A stretch of DNA of 64,000 nt from Escarpia spicata (Eukaryota > Annelida > Polychaeta > Sabellida > Siboglinidae), in the NCBI GenBank assembly GCA_963995525.1, contig OZ023214.1, forward strand, positions 14,270,081 to 14,334,080, written 5' to 3'. Both the position numbers and the translations under genes were made by a program. The notes beneath the pieces are model-generated. The model made no database searches and was not told where the DNA came from. It saw nothing but the letters and a program-made list of their open reading frames with translations. Shown here piece by piece: positions 1 through 10,609 of this stretch (the first letter of the stretch is position 1; each line of letters begins with the position of its first letter).

Positions 1-69
1 AAGAACATTATAGGTGTAGATTAGATATAAGAAATTATTCATAGATATATAAAACATGAACGGCACACA

Positions 70-170
70 TTATCTGCTGGTTGTGTCTCTATAAGCCAAC
101 GGCCTCCTTGTCCACTTCACATCTCATGTTTTGCTTTGGGTGACAATCTTGCTCAATCTTGTTAAATCAT
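70..170 (+). mobile_element. 3' end fragment of a CR1-like LINE
   Basis: The stretch resembles the 3' UTR and tail of the CR1 copy ending at 50545: both have a block reading 'ataagccaa..ggc(t)cc(c)ttg(t/c)cca', then a block ending 'gtgacaatct', then a short tail built of about 10-bp units (cttgttaaat). Only the terminal 100 bp or so is present, as expected for a severely 5'-truncated LINE. Divergence is considerable, so this is an old copy. Confidence 0.5.
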
Positions 171-1375
171 GTTTGCTCTGTAAATGCGGATGCCTTGCAT
201 CTATCCCGCCGTCTATCCGTCATGACAAACGAGGTCCGTAGGACGGTAGAAACATTCAGAGGGTCTACTAAAAGCGTCAGTTCGGCTGTACATAATCACT
301 TTGATTATGACATTAGTGTATCGTATGGCATGCCCGGTCGGAGCTGAGGAATTTAACTATGGCTGTACTGTGTTTATGTTATGTCAGGGAATGTGGCTCC
401 GTGGAAAAACAATTCATGTTTGGCATGATAATATCAATGGCATCATTATAAACACATATATATCCCACATCGTTCCAATACTGGAGACAGTGTTGTCTTA
501 GTTATACGGGATAATCCTTTTAATATTTAGGCATGTAGCTCTATATATGCTCTGCATAATATTATACTACTAATTAAATTAGCGTCTCGTCTTCAGGATA
601 TGATCTACATATTTTTGCGGAATGGCAGGCAATATATTTACCGATAACTTGATTTTATGTGCACAATTGCAGACACCGAGGCACACCAACAACGTTGGTT
701 CGTGTAATCTGCATACAGCAACACATAGCGCTCGATTCATTGTACAATGTGGTCCGCCGTGTAGAGAAATGTATACCATAACGTTAGGAATCTATATGAG
801 GGACGTCTCTGCACTATACCAAAGGAAAAGTCAACAAAATAGATCACTGCTGTTGGTTCTATCAATAAGGATGATATATTACCGAGAACCTCGAGACCTC
901 CGTCGGGCGTCGGGTGGCTAGCTGCGTTCTACAATAATTATTAGTAGCCGAAATAGCGGCAGAGCAGCAGACGGCACCGCGCAGTGCCGTGTACGTATAA
1001 AGCATATACGAGACCACACGTCTGCCGGGGTCATTGGCCAAAAACGTCAGCCTAACCGGAGAACCACAGGAGGAACGACGCGTGAATTTCCCAACTCAGC
1101 GGACGATATCATACATCAGGATTTCCAACTGACCAGCGCAGTTTTAATGTGGCATTCATCATCGGAGGCTGAAGAAAGCACGTTTTCGACGAGTAGTTAT
1201 CCAACAAATTTCACGCATGTTCGATTAAAAGACAATGGTACAAGGCGATTTCGTCTGAACAGCTGCGTCCATCAGAATGCCGCGGGATGCCGTCCATCTC
1301 CCTGACAGCTCGCGCCCACGTGTGTAGCACACAGCGCGACTCACACCCGACCAACAGCCTGGCTCCGTCGCCACC
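171..1375. other. Upstream region of the innexin gene
   Basis: No coding sequence is supported here; the short open frames are random. The region immediately upstream of the innexin start codon (about 880-1375) is richer in CG dinucleotides than its surroundings, as expected near a promoter and 5' UTR. Transcription start and any 5' UTR introns cannot be placed from sequence. Confidence 0.4.
996..1002 (+). promoter_or_regulatory. Possible TATA box for innexin exon 1a
   Basis: A TATAAAG heptamer lies in otherwise CG-rich sequence 375 bp before the exon 1a start codon. The position is compatible with a roughly 350-nt 5' UTR. There is no other support, so this is only a candidate. Confidence 0.2.
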
Positions 1376-1585
1376 ATGGACAAGCTGTTCTTGTTCCTGT
1401 CAGACGGCAAGGACGCGCGCTCCGGCGGCGGGGACAGCTTCTGTGACCGCCTCAACTGTCGCTACACCGTCTTCGTGCTGACGATAGCCGCCCTGGTCGT
1501 CACGAGTCGCGTGCAGGTCGGCGACCCCATCCGGTGCTGGTGTCCGTCTCACTTCACGTCCAGCCACGTCGCCTATGCGAACAAG
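1376..1585 (+). CDS. Innexin, alternative first coding exon 1a
   Basis: Encodes residues 1-70 of a gap-junction channel subunit: N-terminal helix (MDKLFLFLSDGK), a first membrane segment (about 28-48, TVFVLTIAALVVTS) and the start of extracellular loop 1 with the innexin pattern GDPIRCWCP (Cys54, Cys56). The ATG sits in a strong Kozak context (gccaccATGG). The exon ends AACAAG followed by GTGAGC, a good donor, leaving phase 0. Exon 2 at 5787 begins in frame with the expected VCWTTNTYYLP continuation. A near-duplicate exon lies at 3261, 53 of 70 residues or so identical by eye, so the two are probably used alternatively. Channel sidedness follows from the family: four-pass plasma-membrane protein with both termini in the cytoplasm. 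Confidence 0.93.
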
Positions 1586-3260
1586 GTGAGCGCGGTGGGA
1601 GACGACATTTGGATCGTTGGTATCAGCGTAAGCGAGAAATATGCGGTGTCTTTACGTGCACGAGCAACGTTTTGTAAACGACCTTGTATACCTTATCAAC
1701 ACTGTTCTTACTACTATACGATATATGTTGATGTCATACACTCCCGACCAAACTGTCGTTACTAATCTTGCAGTCTGAATGAACATTCAATCTGTATGTG
1801 AAACATTCCAGTAATGAAAACACAAGTTATATCAGGCAAGCGAGATTCAATGCTAGTTCGTGGAATTGTTCGATGATGTTGGGCGGATCCCACAATCAAG
1901 ATCGGCGGTGACAGTAAGTGGGACTAAGTAACATTTATTCAGCGAGCGAATTTTTCGCCGTCGTCTCTGAACCATTCCGCCGTCGCGCTGTCGGATCCTG
2001 ACTCTGGTGTCTGAAGACGGAGAGGAGGGGTGGGGCGGTGCTACTGATTTCTTTTGCGGCGATATTCACAATTTTCGAAGGGGGACACGTAACGGAGGTA
2101 CATTCGAAATGTCTAGGGGGCGCCCCACTCTAGTGCAGGCATTGCGCGGCCAAATTCCAAAGGTCTAGGGGTACGTACGCTTGGGCCCCCTGGATCCGCC
2201 TATGAACTGTTACCACTACTGGCTCTAGAGGATGATGTATACGCGTCCAGGATCTATATGAGGTAGACAACGCGAAATAAACAACAAGTATACCGTAGTT
2301 GTGGTTTGCCGTAATATAGATGTATATCTAGTACGAGATGACACCATAACAGTATTTGTGTAAATGTAGAACCGGGTAGCAACCTTGCTAAAGGGATTCT
2401 TCGTATTGTCCGACCCGCCATTTGTGCCGCCGTTAGGGTAAATATATAATTGTTCTGGGTCACGTGACAAACAAGGTTCACCTTTCCCTCTATATACGAC
2501 TGCCCACGACGGAGTCCTGACTACTGACATGACTTCTGATGTTCGTTTTATGGATGTACTGCTGTCAAAGTCAGACAAATTAGTCATCAATACATCAACT
2601 ATTACCTTATTTAAACGACATGGTCAACTGCCCGATTCGTCTACAACACAGCAGTTCAAACCGGATCACCGTTGTACCGTCTGTAAATAGGGATTATGTA
2701 TTGCAGGGAATACCATGTCTACATGACGAGTCTGTGGCGATGATTGCCATAGCTCGACGTGCATACCAACTACGTACTTGCAGAGAGGCGTTCTTCCAAG
2801 TTCAGGGCGTGCGTCATTGGGGCTAGGACAACTGTACCATTCTGTCGGAGACATTAGATGCACACTCGCGCCGGAACTGGCAGTCGCAGTACACAACCCT
2901 GTGCGTCTGGTCGTGAAATGTGCCGAGTTCTCCAATTGCATGTTCGTATGTATTATATATACCAGCAGTCTGCAGAGAGATTGCTTGATTCATGTCACGC
3001 CGCTGTGTGTACAGACAGGGGGATAATCAGCCGAAAAAAACCTGAAACGAAATCCACCCTCCCTGATTGGTCGACAGCATGCAACTAGGGTGTTATCCAG
3101 GTGTCGCCTTCGGGCAATTGATACAAGATACGCTGGGGGAGGGCAGAAAATCACCTCACAGCTGGCCGGTCATTATCTAAGGAACCCACGTTCTCTGTGG
3201 CAACACAGAACGACGCTTATAGCATAAGAAGTAGCGTGGGTGAGACTTTCGAGAAGACTC
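1586..3260. other. Interval between alternative innexin first exons
   Basis: Intronic for exon 1a transcripts and probably the promoter region for exon 1b. No coding sequence or recognisable transposon was seen. If exon 1b is transcribed from its own promoter, that promoter must lie here, roughly 2900-3260. Confidence 0.4.
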
Positions 3261-3470
3261 ATGGATAAGCTTCTGTCGTTCCTCTCTGACGGGAAAGACC
3301 CTCAGGCGGGCACGGGAGACAGCTTCTGCGACCGCATCAACTGCAGCTACACAGTCCTCCTGCTGTCGGTGTTCGCGCTTCTGGTCACGAGTCGGGTGCA
3401 GATAGGAGACCCTATTCGCTGCTGGTGTCCGTCCCAATTCAAACCCAGCCACGTTGCGTACACGAACAAG
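3261..3470 (+). CDS. Innexin, alternative first coding exon 1b
   Basis: A second 70-codon first exon, parallel to exon 1a in length and layout: MDKLLSFLSDGK, a membrane segment (TVLLLSVFALLVTS) and GDPIRCWCP with Cys54/Cys56. It differs mainly at residues 13-20, 33-40 and 60-68. The true start is the ATG at 3261; the upstream in-frame GTG is not needed. It ends AACAAG/GTGAGA, phase 0, and joins exon 2 as well as exon 1a does. Because both exons carry a start codon and no acceptor is needed ahead of 1b, alternative promoters are more likely than cassette splicing. The choice would change the N-terminal helix, TM1 and half of extracellular loop 1, the parts that line the pore and dock. Confidence 0.9.
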
Positions 3471-4904
3471 GTGAGACAGCGGTGTGCACGAACAGGGTGT
3501 TTGTTTGAGTATACGAACAAGGTGATGTAGGGTAGAGGCATAGGTAGCGGTTTCGCCATTTAAGGTTACATTTAAGGTCCCGAAACCATGAGCTGTGCTA
3601 CTTATGTATGACCCCAATCATTATCCTGCGCGAGGTTTTATTCATACGCGCTCTCGTTTTAGTTGGAGCCGGAGAAGTAATATTGGTTCTCAGCACCAAT
3701 ATCGGTCATATGATATGTTTACACCACATATATTAATGCAGCGCCCAGAAGGATCTTCATGTTATAAATTAGATAGTTCCTAGGGGCAACAACCAGCACA
3801 CGTCATGTTCGTATTCAAATTATAATAGCTCGGTTTGACGTATATACATTACAACTAGATAACTGATCAAACCAATGTAGTGCTGATTGATAAAGTGGGT
3901 ATTGTGCAAGGACATATCGGTTTGTGCACATACATGATATGAAAACGAATGTTCAAGATATTTGCAAACCAAGCGATAAAAATGTATTATTTAGCTAACG
4001 GCTTGTGCAAAATTGAACAAATACAAGCAGCAAAGTAGGTTCGCGTGAATAATGTATGTGAAACCCCAGACGCTCCAGCTGTTGAGAGCGATTGTGAGTA
4101 ATTGCAAGTAGCCTTTGTGATACAAGGCATTCGCCCTCCGCTTGCACATAGAACGTGCGGTTGATCCAGGCTGCTTGCGAAGTGTTCCTTTTATCAACAA
4201 CAAACGCAGCCATTCATTAACACGACGTAACATGTTATATATAATATTATACAAAAATATTTTCGAGTTGGAATAACTGAGATGGGATCAAATAAGCACT
4301 GATTTTTTGCTTGAGTTGAGCCAAGACTCATCCGTTATTCTATTCTACTGAGTATAATTAACATGTTATTTAGTAGAAATTGCTCAAAGTACTGAAGGCC
4401 TATACGTTGTCGCAATTCCACAAATAAGAATCGAGGGATATTTGTTGTGGGCGGATCAGATCATCATATTCACTAAAACAAACAACCCTTTTGCACAAAC
4501 TGTTGAGATAGGTGGATACCGATCTCGCCTTTGGTCCGCGCAGAAGCCTAATAAAAAGAACGCTAACGGCAACATCAGGTGTGGAAGTTAAGTGACGGTC
4601 TATTCCGGGAATGTACAGCAGTTCCTGAACAGGAAGTAAACAGCTGCAGTGGTGGGTAATTGCACTAAGTAAGTGTCCGTGAAACATCGTTTAAATCACT
4701 GATCATGTCTTGGCACGCTCGCGCGGGCATAGACAAATCACTGCTTGATGTTACTTGTTTTCCCACACTTCCACGTAAAGTTCTACAGGCTTATTTGAGC
4801 GTTTTTCAACTTGGCCATGCACGAACAACAATGTGGTATGGTTGAAGCATCTGGCTAGTCCTACAAAGTTTAGATTAATGTTTTATTAGAGAAAGAGAGA
4901 GAGA

Positions 4905-4983
<79 letters not shown>

Positions 4984-4986
4984 TGT
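4905..4986. repeat. (GCGT)n microsatellite
   Basis: About 20 uninterrupted GCGT units, preceded by a short GA run. It lies in the innexin intron. Confidence 0.97.
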
Positions 4987-5130
4987 ATACCCGACATAAT
5001 CATCCGATGATTGACGACAGTACTGTGTTGTAATGTCAGACATAAACACGTACAGATGCATATTTAAAAAACACGAATAACATGATCAGCATAGCGTCAT
5101 GTAAATAAACTCATCATTGGAAGTAAATAA

Positions 5131-5370
<240 letters not shown>

Positions 5371-5704
5371 GTGAAGCATTAAGAAAGTTCTTTGCCGCTT
5401 CCTGAAATCGACTCATGCTCGACCTGATATTTAAATTAGAAAGTTAATATTTTATACTTTGGTGGTTCGTTTCCGCCATATATACCGAAACTTGGGCAAT
5501 TTCTTTCACGCCACTTTGCGTCTTTGAGGAGAGATACCAAGAGCCGTCGGTCCCTTCTACATGGTGTATATGCCATGGGCAGTAAAATATCACAAAGGCA
5601 ATAGCAACAGCTTGGACGTTGACTCATAGTGCCAATGATTTCAACATACAAAGCTGCTACCAAAACACTTAATTTGGCAATGGAATAAACGCCACGAGCA
5701 CTTC

Positions 5705-5766
5705 GTTTAGGCGGATATTGGCGTTATATAAGCCCGTGTATTATTATCATTATTATTATTATTGCA
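5705..5766 (+). repeat. LINE/SINE-type 3' tail with (ATT)n
   Basis: The stretch 'tttaggcggatattggcgtt' followed by atataag and a (TTA)n run resembles the LINE tails at 40310-40345 and 59828-59900 (tttaggcgc..atag..(tta)n). The tail ends 20 bp before the splice acceptor of innexin exon 2. Confidence 0.4.
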
Positions 5767-5786
5767 GCTTCCTCTTCTGTCCCTAG

Positions 5787-6845
5787 GTGTGCTGGACGAC
5801 GAACACATACTACCTGCCGTTCGAACAGGACCGGATCCCGAAAGAGAACGTCCCGCACCGCTACATCGGCTACTACCAGTGGGTGTCGTTAATCCTGTCC
5901 TGTCAAGCCGTGCTCTTCTACCTGCCTCGGCCCATCTGGCGCCTCTTCAGCAAGAAGTCGGGTATTGCCGTCAGCACCATCACTGATGCCGCCATCGAGT
6001 GCCAGCGCAAGTCGGACACCGACAGTCGCGACAAGACCATCCGCTACATGACGAAGCACATGGGGCGCTTCCTGCTCGAGATGAGTCGCAACGAGATTGT
6101 GTCGCCGGCTCGCTGCAAGGGATTCCTGTGGGGCATCTACGGCAACTACCTGATCGTTCTGTACATCTTCATCAAGCTCGTGTACATCTCGAACATCATC
6201 GTTCAGATCTTCCTGCTGAACGCCTTTCTCGGCATGGATTACTCGTGGTACGGCTTCAACGTACTGTGTCGCATGCTGTACGGCGAGGAGTGGACGACGT
6301 CGTACCGCTTCCCCCGCGTCACGCTGTGCGACTTCAAGATACGCGAGCTCGGCAACATCAACCGCTACACTGTACAGTGCTCGCTGCCCGTGAACCTCTT
6401 CAACGAGAAGATCTTCATCTTCCTATGGTTCTGGTTCGCCTTCGTCGCCATCGCGACGACGGGCAGCCTCGTTATGTGGCTGTGCTCGTCCTTCGTCATG
6501 CCGGCCCAGGTGCGCTACATTAAGGCGAGACTCATCTCGATGGAGACCATCAGCTACAAGTCTCGCGAGGCGAAGGAGGTCGACCGGTTCGTGCGCACGT
6601 ACCTCCGCCGAGATGGGCTCTTTCTCATTCGGCTCGTCTCCAAGAACGCCAGCGACATCATCGCCGCCGAGCTCATCGCCGGCCTGTGGGGACACTTCCA
6701 GGACCACAAGCCAGCCCTCGACAAACTCCGCCGAAGAGCCAAGCTGAGCTCCCCTGAGAGTGACGGGACCATATTTGACACGGAAAACGTAGCACTGGCG
6801 GAAGACGAACCGGACAAAGCGACAACCAAATTTAACTTGTCATAA
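5787..6845 (+). CDS. Innexin, common second coding exon
   Basis: Encodes residues 71-422 after splicing from either first exon. Features in order: end of loop 1 (VCW, Cys72), the innexin signature YYQWV at 99-103 opening TM2, a cytoplasmic loop (about 122-188), TM3 (about 190-215), extracellular loop 2 with Cys251 and Cys268, TM4 (about 278-302) and a cytoplasmic tail of about 120 residues. Total length 422 aa is normal for innexins, and the paired cysteines in both loops are present. Innexins form hexameric or octameric hemichannels and gap junctions between neighbouring cells. The exon is intact and GC-rich compared with the flanks, consistent with a constrained gene. No closer orthologue can be named. 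Confidence 0.95.
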   Translation: MCWTTNTYYLPFEQDRIPKENVPHRYIGYYQWVSLILSCQAVLFYLPRPIWRLFSKKSGIAVSTITDAAIECQRKSDTDSRDKTIRYMTKHMGRFLLEMSRNEIVSPARCKGFLWGIYGNYLIVLYIFIKLVYISNIIVQIFLLNAFLGMDYSWYGFNVLCRMLYGEEWTTSYRFPRVTLCDFKIRELGNINRYTVQCSLPVNLFNEKIFIFLWFWFAFVAIATTGSLVMWLCSSFVMPAQVRYIKARLISMETISYKSREAKEVDRFVRTYLRRDGLFLIRLVSKNASDIIAAELIAGLWGHFQDHKPALDKLRRRAKLSSPESDGTIFDTENVALAEDEPDKATTKFNLS

Positions 6846-7588
6846 CCAGTAATTTGTGTGAAGAAAAACGGACATCTATATTATAAGTATATGCTGGCAG
6901 TGTGATCGCACCGAACGTAGACGGCAGTGCCGCGCCCGATCGTGTAGGGTTATTTTATATGTATATATTGACTATACTTTGACGTGCATTTAGGTATGTA
7001 ATATTTAAATACAGTAGGTATAACAGGTTGAAGTGTTTGAGAGAAAGTCGTAAGCACAGCTACGAAGAACGACACATGTGAAGAATCGTGAATGCAGAAT
7101 TGTTTTATACTACGCAGCTTTTTATATTTGACTTTTAGGAAAACAGCCCCTGGTGGCTCGTTCAGTTGTAGTTTCAACATGTAATGTGTATTTCGCGGAA
7201 TACTTACACTTCATTCAAATACATATTCCGCGTTTCATACATTACATCGAGTGTTGTCTCCTCGCTACGTAACACATATACATTATAAAATACAGAACAA
7301 TTGACTAAGATCAAAATTTGCTTCTCCACACGTGATATCTTCTGACGTCAATTAAATTCATACGTTTGGTAACGGGCACGGTGCTTATTTTACGAATCTG
7401 TACAGAGAGTCCCTTTATACTAGTCGTAAAGAGGAACATGAATGTCAAGTCGATAGTTCAAATCATTCCACTCAAGATACCCTGACTCAAACAAAGAACC
7501 GCGGTCTAGTTTCATTAGAAATCAGACCGCGACTGGCCTATATTAGACATTCTCTAAGTTTACACCGACACATGACTAAGGCCATCTA
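6846..7588. other. Innexin 3' flank with imperfect hairpin
   Basis: Probable 3' UTR and downstream region. No canonical AATAAA is obvious in the first 450 bp; an ATTAAA occurs near 7351. An imperfect inverted repeat has 24-bp arms at 7179-7202 and 7224-7247 around TTCGCGGAATA. It could be a small MITE or an RNA hairpin in the 3' UTR. Confidence 0.45.
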
Positions 7589-7772
7589 CAGTGTTACCTC
7601 GTTAATCCGGATCCAGTTAATCTAGAAACCTCAGCACCCGGACATGATTTCACAAGAACTGAATTTCCAAATGCTAATATACCCCGTTACGTATATGATT
7701 CGTTTATACACAAAACTCTTTAATCCTAGCACACACTAGGGAAAAAACGTCCGGACTAACAATGTTCCACTG
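7589..7772. mobile_element. pogo/Tigger-like MITE
   Basis: A 184-bp non-coding element flanked by TA on both sides (7587-7588, 7773-7774). The left end starts CAGTGTTACCTCGTTAATCC; the reverse complement of the right end starts CAGTGGAACATTGTTAGTCC. The inverted ends match at about 17 of 24 positions. CAGT termini and a TA target duplication are typical of pogo-type Tc1/mariner elements. Confidence 0.6.
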
Positions 7773-8719
7773 TATTCATTTGGAAATTAGCTTACCAGAG
7801 TTGAAATTTATCTTGAACGTAAATTTGGGAGTCACAATAAGCCATCAGTATATGATTGTCCACTTTTACTGCCTGAACCTAAGTCTGTAATCCTTTCTCC
7901 CATACCTACCGCCTTAGCCGACAGCTCCTCAAAGTCAGGTACCGGTAGTCATGTTTCCATGCCTGGTCACTGGCGGGACACCAAGACAGCGTCGGATTTA
8001 GGACTGTGGTGGCCCTGGGCAATGTAAAAATTGGCCGGATATCGTACCATAACAGTTCTCACTCCTTCCTACCTGCTACAATAGGGACTTCACAGCAAAA
8101 TACGATTTTTGCCCATTTTGAACACCAGTTTACATCAAATTGAACCATTCAAGTTAAGTCGAAAAGCGTTTTCTAACCCAAAGAAATTACCAAAAATTTT
8201 CGTGGAGGTCCCCATCATAATAATGTTATAATAATTTACAAGTGCAGTTATCCCAGCATGTTTTAAATCGAATCGCTAACAACGATGCATTTTGTGACCC
8301 TGGAAGATAGACGTTTACAAGTACACTTATATTATTAAAATTAATTTAAACAAATGGCAAGATAAATTATTCATGAAGTACACAAGCAGCTTCTAACTTC
8401 AATGTTGTAGCGTAGGCCTATAGCCCGCGGTAGTAGTTAAAATAATTAAAGAAAAGTGGATTTTCAGACTGTTGAAGACGACATAATAAGCTAAATATGG
8501 ATGAACGCATAACATATCATGATACATCTTTCTGGATGAACACGGAAAACAACTACCAGGAACACATTCAAGGGTAAGTTACTTGGCAAGTTGACACGGT
8601 ATTCACGTTTTATTTAGGGCCTACCACGGCAGGTATAACAGGCACGAACACGGCACACATACACACACGTAATTCTATAGATTATATGTTTACATATATA
8701 TATATAATTATATATAAAT
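7773..8719. other. Non-coding stretch
   Basis: No gene or clear repeat family recognised. The sequence is AT-rich with an alternating AT run just before the candidate Tigger left end. Confidence 0.4.
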
Positions 8720-8837
8720 GGAAACCCGAGGCAAAGTGAAACAGTGCCAACACAGCAATGTTGGTGCCGCCATCTATCTGTTACTGTTATCATGAGAAGG
8801 TCAGGTGATGATGTTGTTTGTGGTGGCAGTCATTTGC

Positions 8838-8886
8838 ATTTAACAAGATTTAACAAGATTGCCATCCAAAGAATTAACTCTAGATC
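8838..8886 (-). mobile_element. CR1 LINE 3' terminus
   Basis: On the minus strand this reads agttaattct, then a 'ggatggcaatct' block, then two 10-bp cttgttaaat units. It matches the terminal block of the CR1 copy at about 50513-50545. It is the 3' end of a minus-strand CR1 and abuts the 5' end of plus-strand copy A. Confidence 0.6.
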
Positions 8887-9503
8887 TTAGCGGGAACACT
8901 GGCGGATCTAGATCGTGGAGTATTGTTGGTGCAGAAAAAGTGAAAACAAGTGGAAATATTGATCGATAAGTATTATTCTTGACTTAATATTATTCATAAA
9001 GTAGCACCAGCACTAAACATATATTGAATAACAGTTGTGCTTAAAATTAGTTAGTTAAAGTATTTTAGAACACTAGTCTAGTGAGTGATAATATGGTAAC
9101 TTAGCCTTCGGTAAGTTTGTAAACAAGATTTAACAAACCTGATTATATGGTAGAATATAATATAGGAGATACGGTAACAAACATATAACGATACTTACAT
9201 AAGATACTATCTGTCTAAGCCAGTACCTGCTAGAAACTTCGGGCGAACTCCATTTTGTGTATGTAGCTAGTGTCCCACGTATTCGCAAATGCGCTGTATA
9301 TCCTAGATAAATAAGGCAGTCTAGCGTAAAAAATTGATTGTATTTAAATTTGGTCACTACTGGTAACGTTAGTGATCGTGGTAAGATAGATAGTCAGCTG
9401 TGTAGCGTGTAATTTAAATCTGCTGTAGAATAAAGTGTGTGTAGTACACAGGACACAGTCTTTATAAAGAGTAAGTTAGTTAAGTTATTAAATAAACTCT
9501 GAT

Positions 9504-10590
9504 ATGGCGCCTTGCAAGCGGCAAGTCAAGGCAAAGCGACACTTGGTGTGCGATCACTGCCACAGCTGGGTGGATTTTGCCTTGTCCTGCTGTGGGAAGT
9601 CATGGGCAGAAACCAAAGAGGAAGGATACGCCTTTCAGTGCATGGGGTGTTGGAAGGTGGAGTGTCTGAAGAAGGATATAGTTAGGTTGATAGATATTGT
9701 GAAGGGGAAGGAGATGAGAACCAGCAAGCAAACAGGTGGAATGGAGAGAGACGACAGGGAGAGAGTTGGGAATACTGTGAAACTGAAGGAGCAGAGTAGT
9801 GGCAAGACGACTGAGGAAAGGAGACTGAGAGGAGGGAAGGTGAGTGGAGGGGAAGAAATTGGAGAATCGATTACAGAAAACGTGACAGGCGTGAAGGTGG
9901 CATGCTACAAAATGACCGTAGAAAGGAGGGAGGGAAAATGGGACGGGAGAGGAGAGAAGAAAATGTGATGGGAGGAAAGATGAAGGGACGAAAGGAAGTG
10001 AGAGTAAATGTGATAGAAAAAAAGTCTTTAAAAGGGACGATGACAGGAGGAAAATTGACAAGAGAAAAAGCGATAGGAAAGAACGGAACGGAAGAGACTG
10101 TGGCAGGAGAGAAGACGGCAGGGGGGAAAGACAACAGCCAGACAGATGCAAACCGGAGAAGGGGTTACTCTGAGGCAGTGATTGAGGGGGCAATGAGAAA
10201 AGAAAGGGTGTTCGTGAGCGACTCTATTCTAAGAAAGACATATTAGACACTAAGCGAGGGGAGGACGTCGTTGTTTGTCTACCGGGGGCTAGGTTAGAAC
10301 ATGTGACTGAAAGGGTAGAGAATGTATTGGGGCATGGCAAGGGAGGGTCTACACTAGTACACGTAGGAACAAATAATGCAGACATGGAGGGAACAACTGG
10401 GATAGTACAGAAGTACTGACAGTTAGTGAGGAAGCTAAACAAGACAAGAGTTGAATATATTATTCGTTCAGGATTTTTGCCAATAATGGGAGGAAAGGAG
10501 GCAACATATAGAAACTACAAGAGGGTGGCGATCAACGCACTAGTTGAGCAGATGTGTGAAGAAGACGGGGTGGGATTTATGGGGCACAAA
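9504..10590 (+). pseudogene. CR1 ORF1 (zinc finger plus esterase), copy A, broken
   Basis: Starts MAPCKRQVKAKRHLVCDHCH with a Cys-rich finger (CDHCH..C..SW..FQCMGCW..C), followed by a Lys/Glu/Gly-rich linker. After a frameshift near 9960 it continues into an SGNH-hydrolase-like region (FVSDSILRK at about 10211, then LPGAR, then ILP.MGG). This is the layout of CR1-clade ORF1, whose esterase is thought to act with lipid or RNP binding. Stops and frameshifts at about 9968, 10243 and 10418 kill the copy. Compared with copy C, about 150 bp is missing near 10578. Confidence 0.8.
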
Positions 10591-10609
10591 TAAATCAGTA
10601 AAGAACAGT

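Noticed and set aside
3240..3260. Upstream GTG start for innexin exon 1b
   Set aside because: The ATG at 3261 lines up exactly with the start of exon 1a; the extra seven residues have no counterpart.
9600..10193. Minus-strand Ser/Pro/Leu-rich frames opposite CR1 ORF1 (also 47562-47998 and 13968-14383)
   Set aside because: Complement of the purine-rich Lys/Glu/Gly linker of CR1 ORF1, which leaves the other strand free of stops by composition.
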